Shown: piece by piece, positions 32,823-41,899 of the stretch
Position numbering within the stretch: the first letter of the stretch is position 1
Layout of the letters: the number at the start of each line of letters is the position of its first letter
Source of the DNA: Haliovirga abyssi
GTDB lineage: Bacteria > Fusobacteriota > Fusobacteriia > Fusobacteriales > Haliovirgaceae
NCBI RefSeq assembly: GCF_030295325.1
Contig: NZ_AP027059.1
Coordinates: 1,112,637-1,176,636, forward strand
Direction: 5' to 3'
DNA: 64,000 nucleotides
The notes under the pieces: generated by a model
What the model was told of the DNA's origin: nothing
Seen by the model: only the letters and a program-made list of their open reading frames with translations
The model's database searches: none
Position numbers and translations under genes: made by a program

Positions 32823-33565
32823 TTTTGAGTAAAGAAAATAAATTTTATAAATTAATAAAAAAATTAAAAGATAAAAAATATAGAGAAAAAGAAAGAGCTT
32901 TTTTAGCTGAAGGATTTAAGATATTTGAACTTAATAAAAATCCTAAATATATAATTTTAAAAAACAGCATGCAAAATAAATTTGATTTTTCTTCTTATAA
33001 TAATAAATATATCTTTGAGGATTTTCTATTTGATGAAATAACATCTCAAGAAAATTCTCAAGGCGTTATTTTTGTATATGAATATCCATCACCTAATATA
33101 GAAAATATTTTAGGTGATATTGTCATTTTAGACCAAGTGCAAGATCCTGGAAATTTAGGAACAATAATAAGGACATTAGATGCAATAGGTTTAAAAAGTT
33201 TAATCTTAATAAAAGGAACTGTAGATGTTTATAATGAAAAAACAGTTAGAAGCAGTATGGGGTCTATATTTAATCTTAATTTTCATTATATGAATTATGA
33301 TGAACTTTTTTCATTTTTAGAAGAAAAAAATTATAATATAATCTCTACAGCTTTAGATGATGACAGTGTTGATTATACTCAGATGAGATTAAAAGAAAAA
33401 AATGCTATAGTCTTTGGGAATGAAGGGAATGGAATATCAAAAAAAATATTAAATAAAAGTAATGAAAAAGTTATAATACCTATTTATGGTAGTGCAGAAT
33501 CATTAAATGTTGGTATCGCTGTAGGAGTTGTAATGTATAAGTATATTGAATTGAAAAAATTATAA
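32807..33565 (+). CDS. TrmH/SpoU-family RNA 2'-O-methyltransferase
   Basis: 252 aa. N-terminal substrate-binding region (KYREKERAFLAEGFKIFE), then the SPOUT knot motifs: DQVQDPGNLGTIIRT (motif 1), VFGNEGNGI (motif 2) and IPIYGSAESLNVGIAVG (motif 3). It methylates a ribose in rRNA or tRNA; the precise target is unclear. ATG 32807 overlaps the HIT gene and has AAGGAA 8 nt upstream; GTG 32819 is an alternative. Confidence 0.9.
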   Translation: MASRVILSKENKFYKLIKKLKDKKYREKERAFLAEGFKIFELNKNPKYIILKNSMQNKFDFSSYNNKYIFEDFLFDEITSQENSQGVIFVYEYPSPNIENILGDIVILDQVQDPGNLGTIIRTLDAIGLKSLILIKGTVDVYNEKTVRSSMGSIFNLNFHYMNYDELFSFLEEKNYNIISTALDDDSVDYTQMRLKEKNAIVFGNEGNGISKKILNKSNEKVIIPIYGSAESLNVGIAVGVVMYKYIELKKL

Positions 33566-33577
33566 AAGAGGTAATAT

Positions 33578-34165
33578 ATGGAAATAAATAATTTTTTAAA
33601 TAATGAATATTCAGAAATTGAGTTTTCAGATATAAAAAATAGAGAATTAGATTTGACTAATAAAGATTTTTTTAAATGTCATTTTAATAACTGTGATTTT
33701 TCTAATACAGATTTTAGTAATTCTAATTTTGAAAATTGTATATTCGAAAATTGTAATCTTAGTTTAATTAAAGTAGTTAATACTAAAATAGTAGAAGTAG
33801 AATTTAAAAACTGTAAATTGTTAGGAATTCATTTTAACAGTTGCAATACTTTTATTATTGATATGAATTTTGATAAATGTTATTTACAATATTGTAATTT
33901 TTCGAGATTGCAATTAAAGGATATGAAATTTGAAAATTGTGATATATTAGAATGTGACTTTATTGAATCTAATTTAGAAAAATCTAGTTTTGAAAATTCT
34001 GTATTAACTGGAACTATCTTTGAAGATAGCAATTTATCAAAAACAAATTTTATAAATGCCAAAGAATATAATATAAACATAGAAAAAAATAGAATAAAAA
34101 AAGCTAAATTTAGCTCTCCTGAAGTTATATCGCTATTAAATAGTTTTGATATAAAGATATATTAA
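33578..34165 (+). CDS. Pentapeptide-repeat protein
   Basis: 195 aa made almost entirely of pentapeptide repeats of the A(D/N)LxX type, here rich in F at the centre: CDFSNTDFSNSNFENCIF and so on, through about residue 160. These fold as a right-handed quadrilateral beta-helix. Some members mimic DNA and protect gyrase, but many have unknown roles; Cys is unusually frequent at the turn positions here. RBS AAAGAGG. Probably in the rpiB operon (12-nt gap). Confidence 0.82.
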   Translation: MEINNFLNNEYSEIEFSDIKNRELDLTNKDFFKCHFNNCDFSNTDFSNSNFENCIFENCNLSLIKVVNTKIVEVEFKNCKLLGIHFNSCNTFIIDMNFDKCYLQYCNFSRLQLKDMKFENCDILECDFIESNLEKSSFENSVLTGTIFEDSNLSKTNFINAKEYNINIEKNRIKKAKFSSPEVISLLNSFDIKIY

Positions 34166-34233
34166 GATATCTTTAAATAATAATGAAAAAATATTAAATA
34201 AAATTAACCACGATTAAAGAAATGGAGGATAAT

Positions 34234-36192
34234 TTGAAATTTGGAAAATCAATTTTAGGGAATTATGAAGAAGGAACTAATAGAGAATTTTTAGTATCAA
34301 ATGGAATTGGAGGATTCAGTTCTGGCTGTATTAATGGTAATTTTGCTAGAAGATATCATGGACTTTTAATTAGTTCTTTATTACCTCCGTTAGATAGATA
34401 TCTATATTTTCATAAAATAGAAGAAAATATAGATGGCATAGATATTTCTACATATAAAATATTTGAAGATACAGAAAAAATAAATAAAGGATATATATAT
34501 CAACTTAGTTTTGAACAAAATCCTTTTCCAAAATTCAAATATTCTGTTAATGGAAATATTTTTGAGAAAGAAATTTTTATGATAACTGGTAAAAATAGTG
34601 TTATAGTTAAATATAAATTAAAAGTATCTTCTAAATCTACTGTTAATGCAAAATTCAACCTTTTTTTCAATTATAGAGATACTCATAAAATGAACACAAC
34701 CGAAATTGAAAAATATAGTGTAAAGAAAGAACCAGATTTTTTATCATTAAAAATTGAAGATAATAATGTTCCAATATATATTTATTCAAATAAAATAGAT
34801 AAATTTAATACAAATATGGAATTAAGAAATAATATTGTATATGATATAGAACAAGATGAAAGAGGAGATAAATCATTTGATTCTTCTGTAAGTATTGGAG
34901 AAATAAGTTGTAAAATGAAAGAAAATGATGAGATTTATATAGTAGTTTCTAATGAAAAAATTAATAATATTAATTTGGATGAACTGTATAAAAAAGAGAT
35001 TAAAAGAATTGAAAAATTAAAAAAGGATACTTCGAAAAATAATAATATTTTGCAAGATTTAAGTGTTGCCGCAGATTCTTTTATTGTATATAGAAAAGGT
35101 ACAAATGGAAAAACTATTCTAGCTGGTTATCCTTGGTTTGGAGATTGGGGCAGAGATACAATGATAGCTTTACCTGGATTAACACTTTCTACAAATAGAT
35201 TTGAAGATGCAAAATCAATTTTAAAAACTTTTGCTAAATATTGTGACAAAGGTATGCTTCCAAATAAATTTCCAGATTGGGAAGGTGAAGAACTATATTA
35301 TAATACAATTGATGCTTCACTTTGGATTTTTTATGCAGTTTATAAATTTTTAGAATATACAAAAGAGTATGACTTTATAAAAAATGAAATATATCCAGCT
35401 TTAAAAAATATTATTCAATTTCACATAGATGGAACAAGATATAATATAAAAGCAGACGAAAAAGATGGACTTATCTCTGGCGGGGATGAAAATACACAAT
35501 TAACATGGATGGATGTAGCTTATAAAGGGTGGGCAGTAACTCCTAGATATGGAAAAGCTGTTGAAATAAATGCACTTTGGTATAATGCTTTGAAAATTAT
35601 GGAAGATTTATCAGATAAGTTTAACAAAAATAATGATGTTTATAAATTATATAGCAAAAAAGTAGAAGAGAATTATGAAAAAGTTTTTTGGAATGAAAAA
35701 TCAAATTGCTTATACGATTATATTGATAATAATAATATAAAAAATGAGGATATTAGACCAAATCAAATATTTGCAGTAAGTTTGCCATATACTGTTTTAT
35801 CAAAAGAAAAAGAAAAACAAATAGTTGATTTAGTTTTAAATAAATTATATACACCTCATGGGTTAAAAAGTTTATCTTCAAATAATGAAAAATATATTGG
35901 TATTTATAAAGGCAGCTTATTTGAAAGAGATTCTTCATATCATCAAGGTACTGTTTGGAGCTGGCCATTAGGTCATTTTATAACTGCATATAATAAAGTT
36001 TATAATGATAAAGAAAAAATAAAACTTTTATTAGATGGAATAATCGAGCATTTTTATCAAGAAGGGTGTGTAAATAATATTTCGGAAATATTTGACGGAG
36101 ATAGTCCAAATCTTGCAAGAGGTTGTTTTGCTCAAGCATGGTCAGTTGCAGAAATAATTAGAGTAATGAAGGAGGAACTAAATGAAGAATAA
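34234..36192 (+). CDS. Glycogen debranching enzyme (amylo-alpha-1,6-glucosidase type)
   Basis: About 652 aa. An N-terminal GDE_N domain (ILGNYEEGTNREFLVSNGIGGFSS ... RRYHGLL) is followed by the alpha/alpha-barrel GDE_C domain with PWFGDWGRDTMIALPGL, the catalytic-region acidic residues and DASLWIF. It removes alpha-1,6 branches from glycogen or related glucans. The start is uncertain: TTG 34234 lies 7 nt after GGAGGAT, while ATG 34222 overlaps that RBS. Overlaps the next gene by 11 nt. Confidence 0.9.
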   Translation: MKFGKSILGNYEEGTNREFLVSNGIGGFSSGCINGNFARRYHGLLISSLLPPLDRYLYFHKIEENIDGIDISTYKIFEDTEKINKGYIYQLSFEQNPFPKFKYSVNGNIFEKEIFMITGKNSVIVKYKLKVSSKSTVNAKFNLFFNYRDTHKMNTTEIEKYSVKKEPDFLSLKIEDNNVPIYIYSNKIDKFNTNMELRNNIVYDIEQDERGDKSFDSSVSIGEISCKMKENDEIYIVVSNEKINNINLDELYKKEIKRIEKLKKDTSKNNNILQDLSVAADSFIVYRKGTNGKTILAGYPWFGDWGRDTMIALPGLTLSTNRFEDAKSILKTFAKYCDKGMLPNKFPDWEGEELYYNTIDASLWIFYAVYKFLEYTKEYDFIKNEIYPALKNIIQFHIDGTRYNIKADEKDGLISGGDENTQLTWMDVAYKGWAVTPRYGKAVEINALWYNALKIMEDLSDKFNKNNDVYKLYSKKVEENYEKVFWNEKSNCLYDYIDNNNIKNEDIRPNQIFAVSLPYTVLSKEKEKQIVDLVLNKLYTPHGLKSLSSNNEKYIGIYKGSLFERDSSYHQGTVWSWPLGHFITAYNKVYNDKEKIKLLLDGIIEHFYQEGCVNNISEIFDGDSPNLARGCFAQAWSVAEIIRVMKEELNEE

Positions 36193-36556
36193 CGATAAAA
36201 ATCTTCTGATAAAATTTATAGTAAATTTAGTTGCTTTAGGATTAACTGCTTTTTTATTAAAAGGGATTGAAATAAATGGAATTTTTCCACTTGTTATTTC
36301 TACAATATTATTAGGTGTATTAAACACTGTAATTAGACCTATATTTTTAGTTTTAACTCTACCTTTAAATCTATTAACACTGGGAAGTTTTACTTTTGTA
36401 ATAAATGGAATGATTTTATTATTTACATCTCAACTTGTAAGAGGTTTTGAAATAACCAGTTTTTGGAGTGGCCTATTTGGGGCAATATTATTATCTTTTA
36501 TAAGTTTTTTATTAGATAATTTCATAAATAATTTGGAGGAGAAAATAAATGACTAG
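36182..36556 (+). CDS. Four-helix membrane protein (phage_holin_4_2/YvlD-like)
   Basis: 124 aa with four predicted membrane helices. GVLNTVIRPIFLVLTLPLNLLTLGSFTF is the signature of the YvlD/phage_holin_4_2 family, a group of small bacterial membrane proteins whose name is misleading (not proven holins). RBS AAGGAGGA lies within the end of the debranching gene; overlaps on both sides (11 nt and 8 nt) show translational coupling. Confidence 0.82.
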   Translation: MKNNDKNLLIKFIVNLVALGLTAFLLKGIEINGIFPLVISTILLGVLNTVIRPIFLVLTLPLNLLTLGSFTFVINGMILLFTSQLVRGFEITSFWSGLFGAILLSFISFLLDNFINNLEEKIND

Positions 36557-37073
36557 AAAAATAGTTGATAAAAATATAGCATATACAGGAAGAGTCTTTG
36601 AATTACAAAATTTAGAAATACAATTAGAAAATAATGAAATTATAAAAAGAGATATTTTAAAAATGGGTTTTAGTGGAGCTGTAGCGGTTTTAGCAGTAAC
36701 GAAAGAAAATAAAGTTATCTTAGTAAAGCAGTATAGAGCTGGAGCAGACAAATATTTAATAGAAGTGCCAGCTGGACTAATTGATGAAGGAGAAACTCCA
36801 GAGGAAGCTGCTATAAGAGAATTAGAAGAAGAAGGCGGGTATAAAGCTAAAAAATTAAAAAAATTAACTGAATTTTATACAACGCCTGGATTTACTAATG
36901 AAATTATTTATGTTTTTGAGGCATTTGATTTAGAAAAAACAGAACAAAATTTAGATCATGATGAATACATTGATGTAATAGAGTATCCAATTGAAAAAGT
37001 AGATGAGCTTGACTTAAAAGATGTAAAAACATTAGTAACATTAAATTTTTTAAAAAATAAATTAAAAAAATAA
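36549..37073 (+). CDS. nudF: ADP-ribose pyrophosphatase-type Nudix hydrolase
   Basis: 174 aa. The Nudix box is complete (GLIDEGETPEEAAIRELEEE followed by GG), and the flanking KQYRAGADKYLIEVPAG and FYTTPGFTNEIIYVFEA are those of ADP-ribose hydrolases. It splits ADP-ribose to AMP and ribose 5-phosphate. RBS TTGGAGGAG lies within the preceding gene's end. It belongs to the debranching/holin-like operon by overlap. Confidence 0.9.
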   Translation: MTRKIVDKNIAYTGRVFELQNLEIQLENNEIIKRDILKMGFSGAVAVLAVTKENKVILVKQYRAGADKYLIEVPAGLIDEGETPEEAAIRELEEEGGYKAKKLKKLTEFYTTPGFTNEIIYVFEAFDLEKTEQNLDHDEYIDVIEYPIEKVDELDLKDVKTLVTLNFLKNKLKK

Positions 37074-37119
37074 GAAGGAAATAAAAATAAATATAGTATA
37101 TTACATTGGAGGGACAAAT

Positions 37120-37971
37120 ATGGAATTGAAATTTTCAAAAATGGAAGGGTTAGGAAATGATTTTGTAGTAATTGATGATAGAGAACAATTAGTTGAAAAC
37201 AAAGTTTCTTATAATGATTTATCAATAAGAGTTTGTGATAGACATTTTGGAATTGGTGCTGATGGATTAATAGTAGTATTAAATAGTGAGTCTCATGATA
37301 TAAAGTTTAGAATTTTTAATCCTGACGGAAGTGAGCCTGAAATGTGTGGGAATGGAATCAGATGTTATGCAAAATATGTACATGATAATAGAATAATAAA
37401 TAAATTAGAATTCAAAGTTGATACTTTAGCAGGAACAATTATACCAAAAGTGAATATAGGAGAAGACGGGTTAGTAGACACGGTAAAAGTTGATATGGGT
37501 GAGCCTATACTAAAAACAAAAGATATTCCTTTTATATCAGAAAATGAAATAGCTATTTCAGAAAATTTAAATGTAGATGGTAAAGAGGTTAAAGTAACTA
37601 CAGTTTCTATGGGAAATCCACATGCTATAATATTTGTAGATGATATAAAAACTGCTCCAGTCTCGACTTTAGGGCCAAAAGTTGAAACTCACGAAAGATT
37701 TCCTGAAAAAACAAATGTGGAATTTATCAATATAATTTCTAGAAATGAAATGAATATGAGAGTTTGGGAAAGAGGTGCGGGAGAAACACTTGCTTGTGGA
37801 ACAGGAGCTTCAGCTTCATTAGTCGCAGCAACTCTTAATAATTTTACAGACAATAAAGTATTAATTCATTTATTAGGTGGGGATCTTACTATTGAATTAG
37901 ATAAGAATAACAATCATGTATTTAAAACAGGACCAGCAACACTTGTTTTTGATGGAATTTTAAAAATATAA
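37120..37971 (+). CDS. dapF: Diaminopimelate epimerase
   Basis: 283 aa. It converts LL- to meso-diaminopimelate for peptidoglycan and lysine. The two catalytic Cys lie in EMCGNGIRC (near 73) and ETLACGTGASAS (near 225); KMEGLGNDFVVIDD and HFGIGADGLIVV are the family's opening blocks. RBS TTGGAGGG. A strong hairpin follows at the stop. Confidence 0.96.
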   Translation: MELKFSKMEGLGNDFVVIDDREQLVENKVSYNDLSIRVCDRHFGIGADGLIVVLNSESHDIKFRIFNPDGSEPEMCGNGIRCYAKYVHDNRIINKLEFKVDTLAGTIIPKVNIGEDGLVDTVKVDMGEPILKTKDIPFISENEIAISENLNVDGKEVKVTTVSMGNPHAIIFVDDIKTAPVSTLGPKVETHERFPEKTNVEFINIISRNEMNMRVWERGAGETLACGTGASASLVAATLNNFTDNKVLIHLLGGDLTIELDKNNNHVFKTGPATLVFDGILKI

Positions 37972-37995
37972 AAGAAGTAATTTTTTACTTCTTTT
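37970..37995 (+). terminator. dapF terminator
   Basis: AAAAGAAGTAA and TTACTTCTTTT around TTTT. Confidence 0.8.
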
Positions 37996-38020
37996 GATAA
38001 AAAGAAAGAAGGGATATAAA

Positions 38021-38641
38021 ATGGAAAAAAATAATTCTAAAGAATTGGCTTTTTTTAATATTTTAGAAACCGCTCTTCATTTTGATTTAAGTGAAGAAAA
38101 AAATAATTTTCTAGTATCACTTAATGAGTTAAAAGATAAAATTGGAATGGATACTAACGAAATATTAAAAAATATGAAAAGTTTAGAGAATAATAAAATC
38201 TTAAAAATAAAAGAATATGATAATAATAAAATTTTACTAGATATTTCTAATTATAAAACAAAATTAAGCGAAGTTTTTACTCAAGAAGAGATAGAAACTA
38301 TATTAAAAGAGTTTAATTATTTTATAAAAAAATATAATTTAACTATTCCAAATGAAAAAGAGATAAAAAAATCATCTGAAATATTAAAAAATATGATTTT
38401 AGAAAATCCACAATGTGATCTACAGGAATTTATAGAAAAAGGAATAACAACTGCAATAACAGAAAAAATTCTTATAAAGATTGAAAAAAAGATTTATGAT
38501 TTATTTAATTCTGTAGATGATGAAGATTTAAAAATATTAGAAGTTACTTTGTTTTGTATGTATAACTTTGATAAAAAGAATAACCCATTTTTAGTTACTT
38601 TATTTTTAGAAAGTGTATACAACAATATGAATAAGAGGTGA
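38021..38641 (+). CDS. Unknown protein upstream of the response regulator
   Basis: 206 aa, highly charged and helical, no membrane segment. The first 70 residues (LAFFNILETALHFDLSEE ... LKDKIGMDTNEILKNMKSLENNKILKIKEY) look like a winged-helix fold in which a recognition helix is followed by a short wing. I do not recognise a family. It overlaps the start region of the response-regulator/PP2C gene (stop 38639-38641, next start 38647), so it may be a transcription factor or partner controlled by that regulator. ATG 38021 has RBS GAAGGG. Confidence 0.6.
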   Translation: MEKNNSKELAFFNILETALHFDLSEEKNNFLVSLNELKDKIGMDTNEILKNMKSLENNKILKIKEYDNNKILLDISNYKTKLSEVFTQEEIETILKEFNYFIKKYNLTIPNEKEIKKSSEILKNMILENPQCDLQEFIEKGITTAITEKILIKIEKKIYDLFNSVDDEDLKILEVTLFCMYNFDKKNNPFLVTLFLESVYNNMNKR

Positions 38642-38646
38642 ATTAC

Positions 38647-40191
38647 TTGAAATTATTAATAGTAGAAGATGAAAAATATGTAGCTTTTTTATTAGAAGAA
38701 TTCTTAAAAAAAATGGGTATTAACAATTTTGATATTGTTTTTTCTTTTAAAGAAGCTATTAATATTTTAAAAGATAAAAAATATGATATTATCCTTGCAG
38801 ATAATGGACTTCCTGACGGAACAGGCTTAGAATTGTTAAAAAAAGTAAAAAAAATAGACTCATTTGCAACTGTTGTGTTTATAACTGGTTCTGACGATAG
38901 TGATCTATTAATAGGGCTTATTAATAATGGGGCTTATGCGTATTTGAAAAAACCAATAGATTATTCAGAGTTTGAATTTACTGTAAATAAATCAATAGAG
39001 TATAGAAAGTTATTAAACGAAAATATAAAATTAACTAAAGAAATGATAAAGAAAAAAGAGATTGAAAAAGAATTAAAGCTAGCAAAAGAGATACAAGAAA
39101 ATATTTTATTAAAAATATTACCTAATAGGCTAAATCTAGAAATGTATGCTATTTCAAAACCTGCCAAATTTGTAGGAGGAGATTTTTATGATGTAATAAA
39201 TATATCAGAAGATGAGATAATTTTTGTTATAGGCGATGTCTCTGGTAAAGGATTAAAATCTTCAATTGCTATGGTTATGCTACTTAGTATAATTAGAACT
39301 CTTGTGGAAAAAAGGATACCGTTATCTAATATATTATATGAACTTAATAGAAATCTTTTTTCCTCAAATATAAAAATGAGTGCAACTTGTTTTATTGGAA
39401 AATTAAATACTAAAACTTTATCTTTGAAATATGTCAACGCAGGGCATGAATATCCTTTGATTTTTAGAGATGAAAATATAATAGAGGTAGAAAATGGAGA
39501 TTTACTTTTAGGAGCTGTAGATGAATCTCGCTTTCAGGAATATGAAGTCCAGCTTTTAGACCAAGACTATCTTTTTTTATATACAGATGGAATTAGTGAA
39601 CTGTATGAGGATTTAGAGGTATTGAAAATAAAAATAAAAGAATTTTTATCAAAAGAACAAAATCTTAAAAATAGTGTGTTAAATTTTCTAAAGTGGGATA
39701 ATATAAATAATAAAGAAATAATTTTAGATGATAAAACAATTTTAGGAATTAAAATAGAAAATATTTTATCTGTAAAGAAAGAAGCTAGTTATCACTTAAT
39801 TGCAAACACGCATGAAATATTAAATTTAAAAATATTTTTAAAAGAACTTTTTAGTTATTTAAAGCTAAATGATGAAGATGAATTTAATCTTAATTTTACA
39901 ATTAATGAATTGGTTACTAATTCTATACAACATGGATATCTAAATGGGACTGGAATTATTGATATGTCTTTTAAACTAATTAGTAAAGATTTTCTTCAAA
40001 TAAAAATAAAAGATTATGGAATTGGAATCAATAAAAATATATTAAAGAATTTAAATGAAAATATTATTGACTCAGCGGCATTAAGAGGAAGAGGAATTTA
40101 TATTTGTAAAAAATTAACAGACAATTTTCAAATTAATGTTAACGAAGGGAAGGGGACTGAGATAATATTTACAAAAAAAATTAGCCGATAG
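38647..40191 (+). CDS. Response regulator with PP2C (SpoIIE/RsbU) phosphatase and anti-sigma-type ATPase domains
   Basis: 514 aa in three domains. A CheY-like receiver (1-120) has acidic E7/D8, phospho-acceptor D52 (LADNGLP) and K101 (LKKPID). A PP2C-like domain (about 165-365) has GGDFYDV, GDVSGKG, AGHEYP and YTDGISEL with the metal Asps. A C-terminal HATPase (about 385-514) has ELVTNSIQHGY and DYGIGI, RsbW-like. This combines the modules of partner-switching stress control: a phosphatase and a kinase for an STAS anti-anti-sigma factor, gated by phosphorylation from an unseen histidine kinase. TTG 38647 follows AGAGG. Confidence 0.88.
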   Translation: MKLLIVEDEKYVAFLLEEFLKKMGINNFDIVFSFKEAINILKDKKYDIILADNGLPDGTGLELLKKVKKIDSFATVVFITGSDDSDLLIGLINNGAYAYLKKPIDYSEFEFTVNKSIEYRKLLNENIKLTKEMIKKKEIEKELKLAKEIQENILLKILPNRLNLEMYAISKPAKFVGGDFYDVINISEDEIIFVIGDVSGKGLKSSIAMVMLLSIIRTLVEKRIPLSNILYELNRNLFSSNIKMSATCFIGKLNTKTLSLKYVNAGHEYPLIFRDENIIEVENGDLLLGAVDESRFQEYEVQLLDQDYLFLYTDGISELYEDLEVLKIKIKEFLSKEQNLKNSVLNFLKWDNINNKEIILDDKTILGIKIENILSVKKEASYHLIANTHEILNLKIFLKELFSYLKLNDEDEFNLNFTINELVTNSIQHGYLNGTGIIDMSFKLISKDFLQIKIKDYGIGINKNILKNLNENIIDSAALRGRGIYICKKLTDNFQINVNEGKGTEIIFTKKISR

Positions 40192-40202
40192 GCTTTTTTT
40201 TA
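40183..40202 (+). terminator. Terminator after the PP2C regulator
   Basis: AGCC, loop GATA, GGCT and a T8 run, overlapping the stop codon. Confidence 0.6.
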
Positions 40203-40294
40203 ATTATTTATGTCCGATAATGTATCTTATGTTTCTTTTTTTAATTATATAATAGGACTATATATTATCTCTAATTATATAATCCTATTATAAT

Positions 40295-40447
40295 TTATAT
40301 CATATTATCAATTATTTCTTCTAATTCTTGCTTTTCTTTAAAATTTAAATCCTGCCCATCTTTTAAAAGCTTTAAAATTTTTTTCTCTTTTTCTCCTAAA
40401 ATACTACTTTCTAATATTTTTATTATTAACTGTCTAAAAAATTCCAT
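40295..40447 (-). CDS. Small 50-aa protein downstream of queF
   Basis: Too short for routine ORF lists but convincing: ATG at 40447 with RBS AAGGAG 12 nt upstream, 50 codons, stop at 40295. The sequence MEFFRQLIIKILESSILGEK ... ends in EELEEIIDNMI-like helical sequence; it is charged and probably helical, without a membrane segment. It lies 42 nt after queF on the same strand, so is probably co-transcribed. Family not recognised. Confidence 0.6.
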   Translation of the reverse strand: MEFFRQLIIKILESSILGEKEKKILKLLKDGQDLNFKEKQELEEIIDNMI

Positions 40448-40489
40448 TTATATTTTTCTCCTTAGCTATAATTTATATAAAAGATTAGC

Positions 40490-40876
40490 TTATAAAGTTC
40501 CTTCTACACAAGTAGTTAAAAATCCACCTCTAATATTATAAATAGTTGAAACTTTAATTCTATTTGTCTTTAAGACTTTTTTCAAATCCTCATATATTAG
40601 TTTTGTAGCTCCTTCTTGAAAAATACCAACATTTCTAAAACTTGTTATATAATACTTTAAAGATTTCAATTCAATACATTTTCCACCTTCTGGATAATAT
40701 TCAATTGTAAGTTTTGCTAAATCAGGAAGTCCACTAAAAGGACAAACTGCTGAAAACTCATCTGTTTCTGTTTTTATATATTGATTTTTAGAATCAAAAT
40801 CAAACACCTCTAAATAATCTGCCTTAATATTTTCTACTGGTTCAAAATTAAAACTTTTTCCTTCTGCTACTGCCAT
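40490..40876 (-). CDS. queF: NADPH-dependent 7-cyano-7-deazaguanine reductase
   Basis: 128 aa, the short (YkvM-like, single-domain) type. The catalytic Cys is in [15 protein letters not shown] (near 45), followed by [16 protein letters not shown] with the NADPH- and substrate-contact residues. It reduces preQ0 to preQ1 for queuosine in tRNA. Last of the queD-queE-queC-queF order on the minus strand. Confidence 0.94.
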   Translation of the reverse strand: MAVAEGKSFNFEPVENIKADYLEVFDFDSKNQYIKTETDEFSAVCPFSGLPDLAKLTIEYYPEGGKCIELKSLKYYITSFRNVGIFQEGATKLIYEDLKKVLKTNRIKVSTIYNIRGGFLTTCVEGTL

Positions 40877-41057
40877 TTTTCATCAATCCTTTCTTTTTTA
40901 TTTGTTATTAAAATATAATTTTTTCAAGAAATAATCTACACCATACAAAATTTTTTGAAAAACATTTATACACTATCATATGAAGCACAGCTTATTTTTT
41001 TATTTATTACCATAGACTTTTACAAACTGAAAAGCTTTGCAAATAGCTAAAAAAAAG

Positions 41058-41729
41058 CTATTTATTATATCTCTTTTTATATTCTTCCCATCCTGCTCTT
41101 CTTAAATTACAAGCTGGACAATCTCCACATCCTCGTCCCCACTCATTCATTTTGTCACTTCCATTATAACAAGTATGACTATATTTTAAAACTAAATCTA
41201 AAACCCCTTCATCTTCAGCTAATTTAAATGTATCTGCTTTGTCAATATACATAAGAGGTGTTTCTATTTTTATATTTGAATCAGAACCTAAATTTAAAGA
41301 TTTCTCTATTGAATCTATAAATATTCTTCTGCAATCTGGGTAACCGCTATAATCAGTTTCACATACACCTGTAACCAAAGTATTAGCCCCAATCTTTTGG
41401 GCAACAGCATGAGCTATTGTTATAAAAAAAGCATTTCTATTTGGAACATAACTTGCTGGCAAGTTTGTATTTGTATGATGTTTTTCATTAACATTTCCTT
41501 TATGTGTTAAAGCACTATCTACAATTTCACCAAAGAAACTTACATCAATTATATGTTGTTCCACTCCTAATTTTTCAGCTATAATTTTTGATTGTTCAAT
41601 CTCAATACTATGATTTTGTCCATAATTAAATGTAATTGCAACCACTTCATCATATCTATTTTTTGCCCATCCTAGGCATGCTGTACTATCTTGTCCTCCA
41701 CTAAAAATAACCATAACTTTATTGTTCAT
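41058..41729 (-). CDS. queC: 7-Cyano-7-deazaguanine synthase
   Basis: 223 aa. The PP-loop is VIFSGGQDSTACL (near residue 8) and the zinc site is the Cys-rich C-terminus HTCYNGSDKMNEWGRGCG and CPACNLR. It converts CDG and ammonia to preQ0 using ATP. I take ATG 41729 after AGGAGGGG; the extra 13 codons to 41768 have no RBS. A hairpin (41041-41063) overlaps its stop codon. Confidence 0.95.
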   Translation of the reverse strand: MNNKVMVIFSGGQDSTACLGWAKNRYDEVVAITFNYGQNHSIEIEQSKIIAEKLGVEQHIIDVSFFGEIVDSALTHKGNVNEKHHTNTNLPASYVPNRNAFFITIAHAVAQKIGANTLVTGVCETDYSGYPDCRRIFIDSIEKSLNLGSDSNIKIETPLMYIDKADTFKLAEDEGVLDLVLKYSHTCYNGSDKMNEWGRGCGDCPACNLRRAGWEEYKKRYNK

Positions 41730-41794
41730 TAGTATAATCCCCTCCTGTATAAATTTGGTATTTTTCATACAAACTTTTTAGAACAGACAACTTT

Positions 41795-41899
41795 TAGGGA
41801 ACGTTTAAAAAATAATGTTCTTATATTTTGTTATAAAAACGCTTAAAACATTGCGTATTTTATAACAAAATGGGAATGTTATTTTTAAGCCATTCCTAA
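41795..41899. repeat. Palindromic interspersed repeat family 1, copy e
   Basis: TTTAGGGAACGTTTAAAAA ... TTTTTAAGCCATTCCTAAA. It fills the gap between queE and queC inside the operon and reaches the last codons of queE. Confidence 0.8.

Noticed and set aside
33578-34165. Regular short repeats suggesting a tandem-repeat or CRISPR-like array
   Set aside because: The periodicity is the 15-nt codon pattern of a pentapeptide-repeat protein in an intact frame.
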